Positions 8,325-16,098 of a DNA stretch of 32,696 nt are shown piece after piece. The notes under the pieces are model-generated. The model saw only the letters and a list, made by a program, of their open reading frames with translations. It ran no database searches and had not been told where the DNA came from. The stretch comes from Desulfovibrio legallii (lineage in GTDB: Bacteria > Desulfobacterota > Desulfovibrionia > Desulfovibrionales > Desulfovibrionaceae), in NCBI RefSeq assembly GCF_004309735.1, contig NZ_SIXC01000003.1, forward strand, positions 221,471 through 254,166. Direction: 5' to 3'. Made by a program: the position numbers and the translations under genes. How positions within the stretch are numbered: position 1 is the stretch's first letter; every line of letters starts with the position of its first letter.

Positions 8325-9101
8325 ATGAAACGTCTGCTCTCGTCACTGGTTCTGCTGCTGCTGATGGCCGCCCCCGCCCTGGCTGCCGAAGACATTGTGG
8401 TGGGCGTCACGCCTTTTCCCCACAAGGACATTATGCTGGTGGCCAAGCCCCTGCTGGCCAAAGAAGGCTACAACCTGGTGCTCAAGGACTTTACCGACTA
8501 CGTGCAGCCCAATATGGCCCTGGCCGGCAAGCAGCTGTTCGCCAACTTTTTTCAGCATCAGCCCTACCTGGACAATATGAACAAGGAAAAGAACCTGGGT
8601 CTTGTATCCATTGCCAAGGTGCATATTGAGCCTCTGGGCATCTATTCCAAAAAAATCAAAAAGCTGGACCAGATCAAAAAGGGCGACATCATTTCCGTGC
8701 CCAACGACCCTACCAATGAAGCCCGCGCCCTGCGCCTGCTGGAAACCAAGGGCCTTATCGGCATCAAGCCCGGCGCGCTGGTGACCGTGGCCGACATCAC
8801 CAAAAATCCGCTCAGTCTCAAAATTCACGAGCTGGACGCCGCCCAGCTGCCCCGCACTCTGGAGGATGTGACCGCCGCCGTCATCAACACCAATTTTGCG
8901 GGCGAGGCAGGCCTCATCCCGGCTCGGGACGCTCTGGCCATGGAGGGCAGCGAATCCCCTTACGCCAACATCATTGTGGTGCGCGCCGCAGACAAGGACA
9001 GCCCCAAGGCCAAGGCCCTGGTCAAGGCCGTGCAGTCTCCGGAAGTGAAGGCGTATATCGAAAAGGTGCTGGTGCCCAAGGGCATTATGCCCGCCTTTTA
9101 G
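8325..9101 (+). CDS. metQ: methionine-binding protein
   Basis: Periplasmic substrate-binding component of the methionine importer (NlpA/MetQ family), 258 residues. A signal peptide runs MKRLLSSLVLLLLMAAPALA with likely cleavage before AEDI; there is no lipobox cysteine, so it looks like a soluble periplasmic protein and not the lipoprotein form common elsewhere. VGVTPFPHKDIM, DYVQPNMALAGKQLFANFFQ and SVPNDPTNEARALRLLE are family signatures. The ATG at 8325 is chosen over an in-frame TTG at 8307 because AAAGGAG lies just upstream of it. Its TAG stop coincides with the first three bases of the 127-bp repeat. D- versus L-methionine preference cannot be told. Confidence 0.95.
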   Translation: MKRLLSSLVLLLLMAAPALAAEDIVVGVTPFPHKDIMLVAKPLLAKEGYNLVLKDFTDYVQPNMALAGKQLFANFFQHQPYLDNMNKEKNLGLVSIAKVHIEPLGIYSKKIKKLDQIKKGDIISVPNDPTNEARALRLLETKGLIGIKPGALVTVADITKNPLSLKIHELDAAQLPRTLEDVTAAVINTNFAGEAGLIPARDALAMEGSESPYANIIVVRAADKDSPKAKALVKAVQSPEVKAYIEKVLVPKGIMPAF

Positions 9102-9225
9102 AGCAGTTAACACTTGAAATGCTCGCTTACGGCAGGCAAAAGCCTGCCTTCTCGCATTTCGTGGCAAGGATTTTCAAGAAAATCCTTGCAGAGCAGTTAA
9201 CTCATTTCATTCGCTAACTGCTCTA
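9099..9225. repeat. 127-bp TA-bounded palindromic repeat, copy A
   Basis: The element starts TAGAGCAGTTA and ends TAACTGCTCTA, an 11-bp terminal inverted repeat flanked or begun by TA at both ends. Inside are nested hairpins: GAAATGC/GCATTTC enclosing GGCAGGC-AAAA-GCCTGCC; a 12-bp stem GCAAGGATTTTC-AA-GAAAATCCTTGC; and a terminal stem GAGCAGTTA...TAACTGCTC. A second copy in opposite orientation lies at 23271-23397; a base-by-base comparison gives only 3 differences over 127 bp. No ORF is carried. Structure and TA borders suggest a MITE- or REP-like non-autonomous element. Confidence 0.9.
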
Positions 9226-9250
9226 GCATCCGGAACCGTTGCCCGGTGTC

Positions 9251-9279
9251 GGCGGCTGCGGAAATTTTCCGCAGCCGCC
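9251..9279 (+). terminator. terminator of metNIQ
   Basis: A near-perfect 29-bp palindrome: GGCGGCTGCGG (9251-9261) pairs with CCGCAGCCGCC (9269-9279) around an AAATTTT loop, followed by GCTGTTTCT. The stem is very strong and the T-run modest. Copy A of the repeat lies between metQ and this site. Confidence 0.6.
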
Positions 9280-9395
9280 GCTGTTTCTGGGGGCGGCAGG
9301 GTAGAGGCCATAGGCGGCCGTGCGGCCGTTGCCTTCCGCTCCGGGCAATGGCAGAGTGGTGCGGACGCCCAAGCAATCCTGTCTGTGGACCACCT

Positions 9396-10481
9396 ATGAA
9401 GCGCAGTTGTTCCCGGCCCGGAGTCGTCGCGCTCCTGGCCGGAATTTTTTTTCTGATCTGCCTCCTGTTCTGGGGAACGGGCCTTGCGCCGCAGTGGAGC
9501 CGGGGCGTTCTTGCGGCGTGGGAAAACCCGTCTGCGGCGACAGTTGCGGCCACAGGGAAGGCGAGGCGGGACGCGCTGTCCGAAGCAACCCCTGCGCTGC
9601 CCGCAACGCCGGAATCTGACGGGGCTGACGCAAAGGCCGCCCCCCCTGCGCCCGATGCAGCGCGCGCTTTTGTAACGCAGCCCGCACAGATTGCCGCCCC
9701 CCGCCCTGCGGACGCGGCCCAAAGTTCCGGCCAGGCTGCCGCAAACCGGGCTGCCGCAGGCCAGACCCGTGTGGACCAGGCGGCCCCGGACAATCCCGCC
9801 GCTGTCCGCCCCCAGTCCGCCGGACCTCCCCAGAGCCGTGCGGATGCCGTGGCCTCCCTGCCCGCCGTTGATCAGGAATCGTCGCCAGCGGCCCCTGCAA
9901 AGCCATCCGCTCCGCCGCATACGACGTTGCGCCTGTTTGGCACGGTGGAGTTCAGGCGGCCTCTTTCTTCTCTGCCGGGCTGGCTTGAGCTGCTTAAGCG
10001 CAATGCGCAACATGGTATTTTTACCCCTGGCCAAGTGCTGAAAAAAGGCGTCACCTGGGCGCAGTTTCGCGCCGGTGCTGCCGGGAAAAAGGGCGTATCG
10101 CTGCTGCGTTATGTCAACGCATTCTGGAATGCCTGGCCATACAGAGAGGACAGGGACGTCTGGGGCAGAGAGGATTACTGGGCCATTCCTCAGGAATTTT
10201 TGCGCCGCTCCGGCGACTGTGAAGACTACGCCATCATAAAATATTTTACGCTCAAGGAACTGGGCCTTTCGCCCAAAACCATGCGCATCGTGGTGGTGCG
10301 CGACACCGTGCGCAATCTGGGGCATGCGGTGCTGGCCGTGTATATGGACGGTACGGCCTATATTCTGGATAATCTCAGTAATGCCATCCTGCCCCATGAC
10401 CGGCTGCGGCAGTACCGGCCACAGTATTCCGTCAATGAGCAGGGGCGCTGGGCCCACCTGCAGGTGAGCCGGGTTCCGTAA
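9396..10481 (+). CDS. lapG: LapG-type periplasmic transglutaminase-like cysteine protease, membrane-anchored
   Basis: A BTLCP-family (bacterial transglutaminase-like cysteine protease) protein, 361 residues. In the known Lap systems LapG cuts a giant surface adhesin in the periplasm and releases biofilm cells unless sequestered by a c-di-GMP receptor. The catalytic triad is readable: C275 in SGDCEDYA, H310 in NLGHAVL and D325 in YILDNLS. Residues about 9-29 form one hydrophobic helix (signal anchor or uncleaved signal). Between about 40 and 190 is an Ala/Pro-rich linker, much longer than in textbook LapG. The ATG at 9396 has only a weak ribosome site, but the frame upstream of it is not family-like. 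The next gene encodes a membrane receptor candidate. No large adhesin gene is in the window. Confidence 0.87.
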   Translation: MKRSCSRPGVVALLAGIFFLICLLFWGTGLAPQWSRGVLAAWENPSAATVAATGKARRDALSEATPALPATPESDGADAKAAPPAPDAARAFVTQPAQIAAPRPADAAQSSGQAAANRAAAGQTRVDQAAPDNPAAVRPQSAGPPQSRADAVASLPAVDQESSPAAPAKPSAPPHTTLRLFGTVEFRRPLSSLPGWLELLKRNAQHGIFTPGQVLKKGVTWAQFRAGAAGKKGVSLLRYVNAFWNAWPYREDRDVWGREDYWAIPQEFLRRSGDCEDYAIIKYFTLKELGLSPKTMRIVVVRDTVRNLGHAVLAVYMDGTAYILDNLSNAILPHDRLRQYRPQYSVNEQGRWAHLQVSRVP

Positions 10482-10534
10482 CCCTTGGGGGCGTCCACTT
10501 GGGCGTTCCACAGGTTGAGAATGGGTTGTACAGT

Positions 10535-12634
10535 ATGAAGACAGAACTTGCCGCAAAGGGAATGGCCGCCAACCGCTATCGGATAAAAAAAGTGATGGCG
10601 GCGTGGGCGGGCTTGCTGCTGCTGGCCGTAACGGCCTCGCTGGCCTATGTGCTTTGCACCCTGCAGCTGCGCAACATGACGCAGGAAATTCTGGCGAGTC
10701 AGCGCGACATGCAGCAGGCCTGGGCAGACAAGGCCAAGGAATCCGTGCGCGCCTGGGATGCCGCCCTGCAAGATCAGCTGCGCTTTGTGAGCACGGCGGA
10801 AATGTTCCGGCTGTTCGCCGTGGATGTGGCGGCGCTGCCGCCGGAGGCCGTGGCCGCGCTTGACGCGCCCGACGCTGCCGAAAACGACGATGCGGCTCTG
10901 GCCAGCCTGGCGGATCAGAAAGAATATCTGAGCGATTTGCTGCAGGATACGGCCCGTGGGCGGCAGTGGGCGGCGGCACGCATTGTGGGGCTGCACGGAC
11001 AGGATCTGGTCGCGCCCAGGGACGCGCCGGAACTGGGCGCGGCCCAGCTGGCCCTGGCCCGCAACGCCATGGAGCACCGGGCGCTGCGCCACGGCCCCGT
11101 GCGGGTTTTGGGCGATGGCCTGGTTATGGATGTGGCTGTCCCCATGTATGAAGTGCTGGGACGCGGCGGTGAAAATCGTTCAGTAGCCGCCCTGTTGGTC
11201 AGCGTGCCCATGGACAAGGCCCTGACGGCCTTTTTGGCCGTGAGCCCGGAGCAACAGCGTCTGTTTGCACCCCGCCTGCTGCAGCGCTGCGCGGCGGGTG
11301 TGGAAGCCCTGTTTGTGGAAGAAGGCCGGCTGCGCCTTACCCCGGTGCGGGAACCTGTGGCGCCGGTTTCAGCCGCGCTGCAGCGGCGACCCGGCGTGCT
11401 GGGGGGGATGGTCTACGCTGTGGACAGCCTGCTGTCTGCTCAGGACTGGCGCATTGTGGTGGAAGCCCCGGCCCCGGCTGTGGACAGTCTGCTGCTGCAG
11501 CAAAAAAAGCAGATCTACGGCCTGGGCTTCCTGGGCAGTCTTGGCGCGGCTTTGCTGCTGGCCTTTGTGTGGGCCACCCTGGTCAGCCGCGCGCACCGGG
11601 CCAACGCGCAGCATTTTCAGCGGCTGTATGTAGTTATCCGGCGGCAGAAGGCCCTGCTGGACAGCGTTAATGCCTCCTTGCAGGTGGGGCTTCTGCTGGT
11701 GGATGGTGAAAACCGGGTGCAGATGTGCAATCCAGCTTTTGCCCGCATGCTGGGTCGGGAGGAAGAAAGCCTGGCGGGTGAAGACCTGCGCCGTGCGTTG
11801 CCCGGGCCTGCGTCCACGGCGCTGCTGGACAGAACGCCAGAAGGAGGCGTTGCGGACAGCCTGGAGATCACCTTGGGTGACGGCGAGGTGGCCCGTCTGT
11901 ACCGGGTGACCCTGTTCCCCTTTGCTGAACAGGACGACGATGCCCAGGACAGAGGCGCCTGGGTGGGTATTTTTCAGGATATTACGGAGTTCCGCCGCCA
12001 GGCCGAGGCCGAGCGGGCCCGTCAGGCCAGCAGTATGGCTGCCCTGGTGCGCGCCGTGGAAAGTGTGGACCCCAACCTGGTCGGCCATTCGCAGAAGATG
12101 GAACAGCTCGTGCAAGTGCTGGCCCCCCAGATGGACCTTGCGGAGCGTGACAGCGAGACGCTGCGTCTGGCCTCCCGCGTATCGCAGGTGGGGCGGCTGT
12201 TTGTGCCGCGCCATTTGCTGACCAAGACGGGCAGGCTGACGCCGGAAGAGCAGCAGCAGGTCATGCGCGCCCCGGAATTTGCCTACCATATCCTGCGCGA
12301 TCTGCGCTTTGGCCTGCCCGTGCCCGAAGCCGTGTATGCCATAGGCGAACGCATGGACGGCAGTGGGCATCCGCGCGGTCTCAAGGGCGACGCCATCGAC
12401 GCCAACGGCCGCATTCTGGCTGTGGTCAACGCTTTTTGCGCCATGACGAGCTCCCGTGCGTACCGTGCGGGCATGAGCCCGGAGGAAGCCATTGGGCGAT
12501 TGCGTACGGACGCGGGTTTTGACCAGCGCGTGGTGGAAGCCCTGGCGAAACTGCCGCCCAAGATGCTGCAGGCGGCCTTGAGCACGGCTGCAGGGGCCGG
12601 GCCGGAAGCCGGGGAGGCCCCTGCCGGTCGGTAG
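10535..12634 (+). CDS. membrane PAS/degenerate HD-GYP receptor, LapD-like role possible
   Basis: A 699-residue inner-membrane sensor. Helix 1 lies at about 21-43 and helix 2 at about 328-350, enclosing a periplasmic domain of about 285 residues. A cytoplasmic PAS-like domain (NASLQVGLLLVDGENRVQMCNPAF, about 370-485) and an HD-GYP-like domain (about 510-680) follow. The latter keeps KTGRLTPEE, DGSGHPRGLKG and ILAVVNAFCAMTSSRAYR, but the catalytic HD is replaced (RVSQVGR where LLHDIGK is usual), the HHE before DGSG is AIGER, and GYP is GHP. Metal-dependent c-di-GMP hydrolysis is therefore unlikely; it may bind the nucleotide or a partner. It follows lapG by 53 nt, which suggests it controls LapG as LapD does elsewhere. 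The ATG at 10535 is preferred; an ATG at 10562 is possible. Confidence 0.85.
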   Translation: MKTELAAKGMAANRYRIKKVMAAWAGLLLLAVTASLAYVLCTLQLRNMTQEILASQRDMQQAWADKAKESVRAWDAALQDQLRFVSTAEMFRLFAVDVAALPPEAVAALDAPDAAENDDAALASLADQKEYLSDLLQDTARGRQWAAARIVGLHGQDLVAPRDAPELGAAQLALARNAMEHRALRHGPVRVLGDGLVMDVAVPMYEVLGRGGENRSVAALLVSVPMDKALTAFLAVSPEQQRLFAPRLLQRCAAGVEALFVEEGRLRLTPVREPVAPVSAALQRRPGVLGGMVYAVDSLLSAQDWRIVVEAPAPAVDSLLLQQKKQIYGLGFLGSLGAALLLAFVWATLVSRAHRANAQHFQRLYVVIRRQKALLDSVNASLQVGLLLVDGENRVQMCNPAFARMLGREEESLAGEDLRRALPGPASTALLDRTPEGGVADSLEITLGDGEVARLYRVTLFPFAEQDDDAQDRGAWVGIFQDITEFRRQAEAERARQASSMAALVRAVESVDPNLVGHSQKMEQLVQVLAPQMDLAERDSETLRLASRVSQVGRLFVPRHLLTKTGRLTPEEQQQVMRAPEFAYHILRDLRFGLPVPEAVYAIGERMDGSGHPRGLKGDAIDANGRILAVVNAFCAMTSSRAYRAGMSPEEAIGRLRTDAGFDQRVVEALAKLPPKMLQAALSTAAGAGPEAGEAPAGR

Positions 12635-12736
12635 CCCCGCTCTTTGGTCTGGTTGTCATTTCTTCACGTTGGATGTAGGTGCAAAAAAGGGGCCGCCACC
12701 GGCCCTGCATCCGTATTGCCACGCGAGGGAACAGCC

Positions 12737-13864
12737 ATGCTCGAATCTTTTATTGGAAAGATGCTTGCCTCAGTGGACGTGACCATCAACGGCTCCCGCC
12801 CCTGGGACATCAAGGTGCACAACCCCAGACTTTATGCCAGAGTGCTGCGCGACGCCAACCTGGGCCTGGGAGAGGCCTATATGGAAGGCTGGTGGGACTG
12901 CGAGGCCCTGGACGCCTTTTTTTACCGCATTCTCAGCGGTGGGCTGGAGCGCCGCTTCCGGTTCAGCCCGCCCGTGCTGCTGGGCATCCTGGCCTATACG
13001 CTCTGCAACCTGCAGCGGGTGGGCCGGGCGCGTATGGTGGCCGTGCAACATTATGATTTCGGCAACGACATGTTCACGGCCATGCTGGACCCGGCCATGC
13101 AATATAGCTGCGCCCTGTGGGAGGGCGCGTCCAACCTGGAGGAAGCCCAACGCAACAAGATGGACCTCATCTGCCGCAAGCTGGACCTCAAGGCCGGTAT
13201 GCACGTGCTGGACATAGGCTGCGGCTGGGGCGGCCTGGGCCGTTATATGGCGCGGGAATACGGCGTGCGCGTCACGGGGGTTACCGTTTCCAAGGCGCAG
13301 GTGGAGTACGCCCGCGCCAACAGCCAGGGCCTGGACGTGGAATGGCTGCTGGAAGACTATCGTTCCCTCACCGGAACCTACGACAGGGTAGTTTCCGTGG
13401 GCATGTTCGAGCATGTGGGCTACAAAAATTACGCCGTGTTCATGCATACGGTACGCCGTCTGCTCGCGTCCGACGGGCTGTTTTTGCTGCATACCATAGG
13501 CGCCAACAAAACCATGCGCTCGGTGGACCCCTGGATCAGCAAGTACATCTTTACCAACGGCATTCTGCCCAGCATCGACCGCATCGGCACGGCCGTCACC
13601 GGCCGCTTCATCATGGAGGACTGGCACAACCTGGGGGCCAACTATGACAGAACGCTCATGGCCTGGGCCCGCAACTTCACGGCCGGACGCGCGGCCGGGG
13701 CCTTCCATTGTTCTGAAAAAGTGGCCCGCATGTTCCAGTACTACCTGTTGAGCTGCGCCGGGGCCTTTCGCGCCCGCGACCTGCAGGTCTGGCAAATCGT
13801 GCTCAGCCCGCGCGGCCTGCCCGGCGGTTATGTACGCCCGCCGTTGTTGCGGCCCGGCGTATAG
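12737..13864 (+). CDS. cfa: cyclopropane-fatty-acyl-phospholipid synthase
   Basis: Transfers a methylene group from S-adenosylmethionine to the cis double bonds of membrane phospholipid acyl chains. 375 residues, close to E. coli Cfa. HYDFGNDMFTAMLDPAMQYSCALW is the family hallmark at the lipid-binding entrance (the quoted run can be found near residue 115); HVLDIGCGWGGLGRYMA is the SAM-binding loop; MFEHVGYKNY and FIMEDWHNLGANYDRTLMAW carry further conserved active-site residues. The ATG at 12737 has GAGGGA six bases upstream. It lies 102 nt after the HD-GYP-like gene and ends in a strong terminator. Its role is usually membrane adaptation to acid or stationary phase. Confidence 0.95.
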   Translation: MLESFIGKMLASVDVTINGSRPWDIKVHNPRLYARVLRDANLGLGEAYMEGWWDCEALDAFFYRILSGGLERRFRFSPPVLLGILAYTLCNLQRVGRARMVAVQHYDFGNDMFTAMLDPAMQYSCALWEGASNLEEAQRNKMDLICRKLDLKAGMHVLDIGCGWGGLGRYMAREYGVRVTGVTVSKAQVEYARANSQGLDVEWLLEDYRSLTGTYDRVVSVGMFEHVGYKNYAVFMHTVRRLLASDGLFLLHTIGANKTMRSVDPWISKYIFTNGILPSIDRIGTAVTGRFIMEDWHNLGANYDRTLMAWARNFTAGRAAGAFHCSEKVARMFQYYLLSCAGAFRARDLQVWQIVLSPRGLPGGYVRPPLLRPGV

Positions 13865-13965
13865 GGATCCGCCCCGGCACGGCTGTGGCCGCATGGCGGC
13901 AGGTTGCGCCGGTTGTCATATCCTTACTTTGCTGCGCCGCTTTGCTGGGGCGGTCTGCATTCCGC

Positions 13966-14002
13966 AATAAAAACGCCCGCCGGGAAAGCGGGCGTTTTTA
14001 TT
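13966..14002. terminator. bidirectional rho-independent terminator
   Basis: AATAAAAACGCCCGC (13966-13980) pairs perfectly with GCGGGCGTTTTTATT (13988-14002) around a 7-nt loop. It gives a GC stem with a T-run on either strand, serving cfa (+) and the convergent lipoprotein gene (-). Confidence 0.95.
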
Positions 14003-14034
14003 GCCGCCAAAGGCCACAGCCGTGCCAAAGGGGC

Positions 14035-14754
14035 TTACAGGTTGCGTTCTTCCAGGCCGCCCTTGTCTGTGCCGCCGGCCTTGGGGGGTTCCGTCACGGG
14101 CTGCAGGCCGGGCACCACGTCCTGCACGACGGTGGGCGGGACCAGCGGGTCGGCGGCGTCGCGCTCAATGACGCGGCTGTCGCGCACATAAAGGTTGCAG
14201 GCCAGGCCGAAGCATTCGTAAATGGCCGCCAGGGTGCCTTTGAGGGTTTCTTTGTCCGAGCGGGGGGGCGGCACCAGCACATAATAGGTGCGCGTGCGTC
14301 CGCCCCATTTGGGCTCCACCAGGCAGGAAACGATCCACTCGTCTTCGCCGTCGTTGTTCCAGTCTGCAATGGCCACCATGTTTACCGTTACCTTCTGGGT
14401 GGCGTGGTTAATGGCAAAGCCGTCGGACCAGCGCTTGACCCGGCTGTCCGGCTGCAGGGTGGCCGCAAAGGTGGCCCCCAGGTAGACGTCGTGGGCAGTA
14501 TCCGCTTTCAGGAAGGAAGGTGAAAGCCGGCGGAACAGGATCTCGCCGTAGTCGCTGAACCCGGCAAAAGAAAAGGGCGCCACATAGGAGCCGTCCTTGT
14601 CCAGCAGGTTGCGGGCCTGCAGCTCCTTGGGCATTTCATGGGCCATGCGGATGAACTGGTCCTTCTGCACCACCGTCACGGGGCGGGTGCTGCCGCAGCC
14701 CGCCAGCGCGCCCAGACAGAGCAGAGCGCACAGTCGCAGTATTGTCTTTGACAT
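14035..14754 (-). CDS. lipoprotein of unknown function with an EF-hand-like loop
   Basis: A 239-residue predicted lipoprotein. The N-terminus has a basic residue, a hydrophobic core and the lipobox LAGC with C20 as the acylated cysteine; the residues after it (GSTRP) do not suggest inner-membrane retention, but this rule is unsure outside E. coli. At about residues 129-140 is IADWNNDGEDEWIVS, a DxNxDGxxE pattern like the calcium loop of EF-hand or FG-GAP repeats. The rest is not recognised. The frame stays open far upstream, but the ATG at 14754 has GGAGG and begins a proper signal peptide. It is divergent from the HlyD-type gene and convergent with cfa across a terminator. Function unknown. 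Confidence 0.82.
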   Translation of the reverse strand: MSKTILRLCALLCLGALAGCGSTRPVTVVQKDQFIRMAHEMPKELQARNLLDKDGSYVAPFSFAGFSDYGEILFRRLSPSFLKADTAHDVYLGATFAATLQPDSRVKRWSDGFAINHATQKVTVNMVAIADWNNDGEDEWIVSCLVEPKWGGRTRTYYVLVPPPRSDKETLKGTLAAIYECFGLACNLYVRDSRVIERDAADPLVPPTVVQDVVPGLQPVTEPPKAGGTDKGGLEERNL

Positions 14755-14809
14755 CCACAAGCCTCCGGCGGATATTTGACAGGCGGCCGCGTTCGGGCCG
14801 TACCGCGTG

Positions 14810-14838
14810 GTTGTATGCGTCCCGGCCAGCCTTGTAAA
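14810..14838 (-). promoter_or_regulatory. promoter of the lipoprotein gene
   Basis: Minus strand: TTTACA (14838-14833), a 17-nt spacer, then TACAAC (14815-14810). It lies about 55 nt upstream of the lipoprotein start. Each hexamer deviates from consensus, but the spacing is ideal. Confidence 0.5.
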
Positions 14839-14911
14839 GGGTTCTGGTACGGTCCCTGCATAGGCTTTGCACAGGGGCGCGTAGAGCCTTTGCCGCCCTG
14901 CAGGAGCCGTT

Positions 14912-16084
14912 ATGCAAGAATCTGTCCCTCTGTCCATGCCCCTTGCCGTGCGTTCCCGGCCGCCCCTCTGGCTGCGCCTGCTGCCCTTGTGGCTGGTGCT
15001 CTTGTTAGCGGTCGGCACGGTCTGGTGGTGGGTGGATTCGGGGCGGGTGGAAAGCGCCCGCGCCGAGCTGGACGGTATGGTGCTCAGCGTGGCCCCGTCC
15101 TACAGCGCCCGGGTGTTGGAGGTGAGCGTAAGGCCGGGGCAGGAAGTGCGCCAGGGCGCGCTGCTGGCGCGTTTGGACGCTGCGGACTACAACCGACGCC
15201 TGGGTCAGGCGGCGCGCGAGGCCGACGATCTGCGGCGCATGGCCGGTCCGCCCGGCAGGGAAGAAACCGCCGCACGCCTGCGGGACGCCGAAGCGGCGGA
15301 AAAGGATATGGTGCGCCGTCTGGCCCAGGCGCGGCATGAAGAGGATATGCGACAGCGACAGCGGCAGGAAAGCGTGGCTGCCCACGTGCGCGCCCAGCTC
15401 CATTTGCGCGGATTGGACAGTCAGGGCGGCGCGCGTGTGGTGGGGCAGAACGTCTATGCCGCAGCCCGGCGGTCCGAAGCCGAAACCCGCGACGCCATGG
15501 ACCGGGCCACTGCCGCTTTTGAAGAAGTCAGCCGTATTCGCGCGGCCCTGGACCAGGAACTGGGGCGGGTGCGCAGCGAACTTCTGCGCTATAAGGAACT
15601 GACCTCGCGCGGGCGCTATAGGCAGCCGGCGGGGCGTGATGCGCCCATGCCCGTCCCTGTGGCGGAGGCAACCCTCCGCGCGCCGCAGGACGCGCTGGTT
15701 TTGCGCGTGCTGGCAACCCCCGGCCAGACAGCCGCGCGGGACGAACCCCTGGTGTTGCTGTTGCCGCAAGGGGAGGCGGCCAGCGGCGGCTTGTGGCTGC
15801 GGGCCGGCTTTTTGCCTGAAGACGCTCGCCGGCTTAAGCCCGGCCAGCCCTGTGACGTGCGCCTGGAGGCGGACGGCAGGATTCTTGCGGGCACAGTGGC
15901 AGACTTGCTGCCGCAGAAAGTAGCGCCGGCGGGCGACGCGGCTGCGCCCGCAGCAGAGCCCGCATTTGTAAAAAACAACACGGCGTTGACCTATGTGCGC
16001 ATCCGTCTGGATGTTGCCGACAGCAGCGGACTTGTGCCGGGCATGGCTGCGCGCTGCAGCGTGCGCACTCGCAGCCTGTGGTGA
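14912..16084 (+). CDS. HlyD-family membrane fusion (periplasmic adaptor) protein
   Basis: A 390-residue adaptor with one N-terminal membrane helix (about residues 20-42, LRLLPLWLVLLLAVGTVWWW), a first half-lipoyl segment (VLSVAPSYSARVLEVSVRPG), an Arg/Glu/Ala-rich coiled-coil hairpin of about 130 residues, the second half-lipoyl strand (TLRAPQDALVLRVLATPG) and a beta-barrel domain. Such proteins link an inner-membrane pump to an outer-membrane channel in type I secretion or tripartite efflux. No pump, ABC exporter or TolC gene lies next to it, so its partner must be encoded elsewhere. The ATG at 14912 has CAGGAG upstream. It is convergent with the YcaO gene, 14 nt apart. Confidence 0.87.
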   Translation: MQESVPLSMPLAVRSRPPLWLRLLPLWLVLLLAVGTVWWWVDSGRVESARAELDGMVLSVAPSYSARVLEVSVRPGQEVRQGALLARLDAADYNRRLGQAAREADDLRRMAGPPGREETAARLRDAEAAEKDMVRRLAQARHEEDMRQRQRQESVAAHVRAQLHLRGLDSQGGARVVGQNVYAAARRSEAETRDAMDRATAAFEEVSRIRAALDQELGRVRSELLRYKELTSRGRYRQPAGRDAPMPVPVAEATLRAPQDALVLRVLATPGQTAARDEPLVLLLPQGEAASGGLWLRAGFLPEDARRLKPGQPCDVRLEADGRILAGTVADLLPQKVAPAGDAAAPAAEPAFVKNNTALTYVRIRLDVADSSGLVPGMAARCSVRTRSLW

Positions 16085-16098
16085 ACGCCGGGGGCGGG

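Noticed and set aside
9099..9225. CRISPR-like array
   Set aside because: The repeats are internally palindromic single copies far apart, not regularly spaced direct repeats; no cas genes are present.
9207..10979. 590-codon minus-strand frame across lapG
   Set aside because: Low-complexity, Arg/Pro-rich translation opposite a gene with a clear catalytic triad; also crosses into the next gene.
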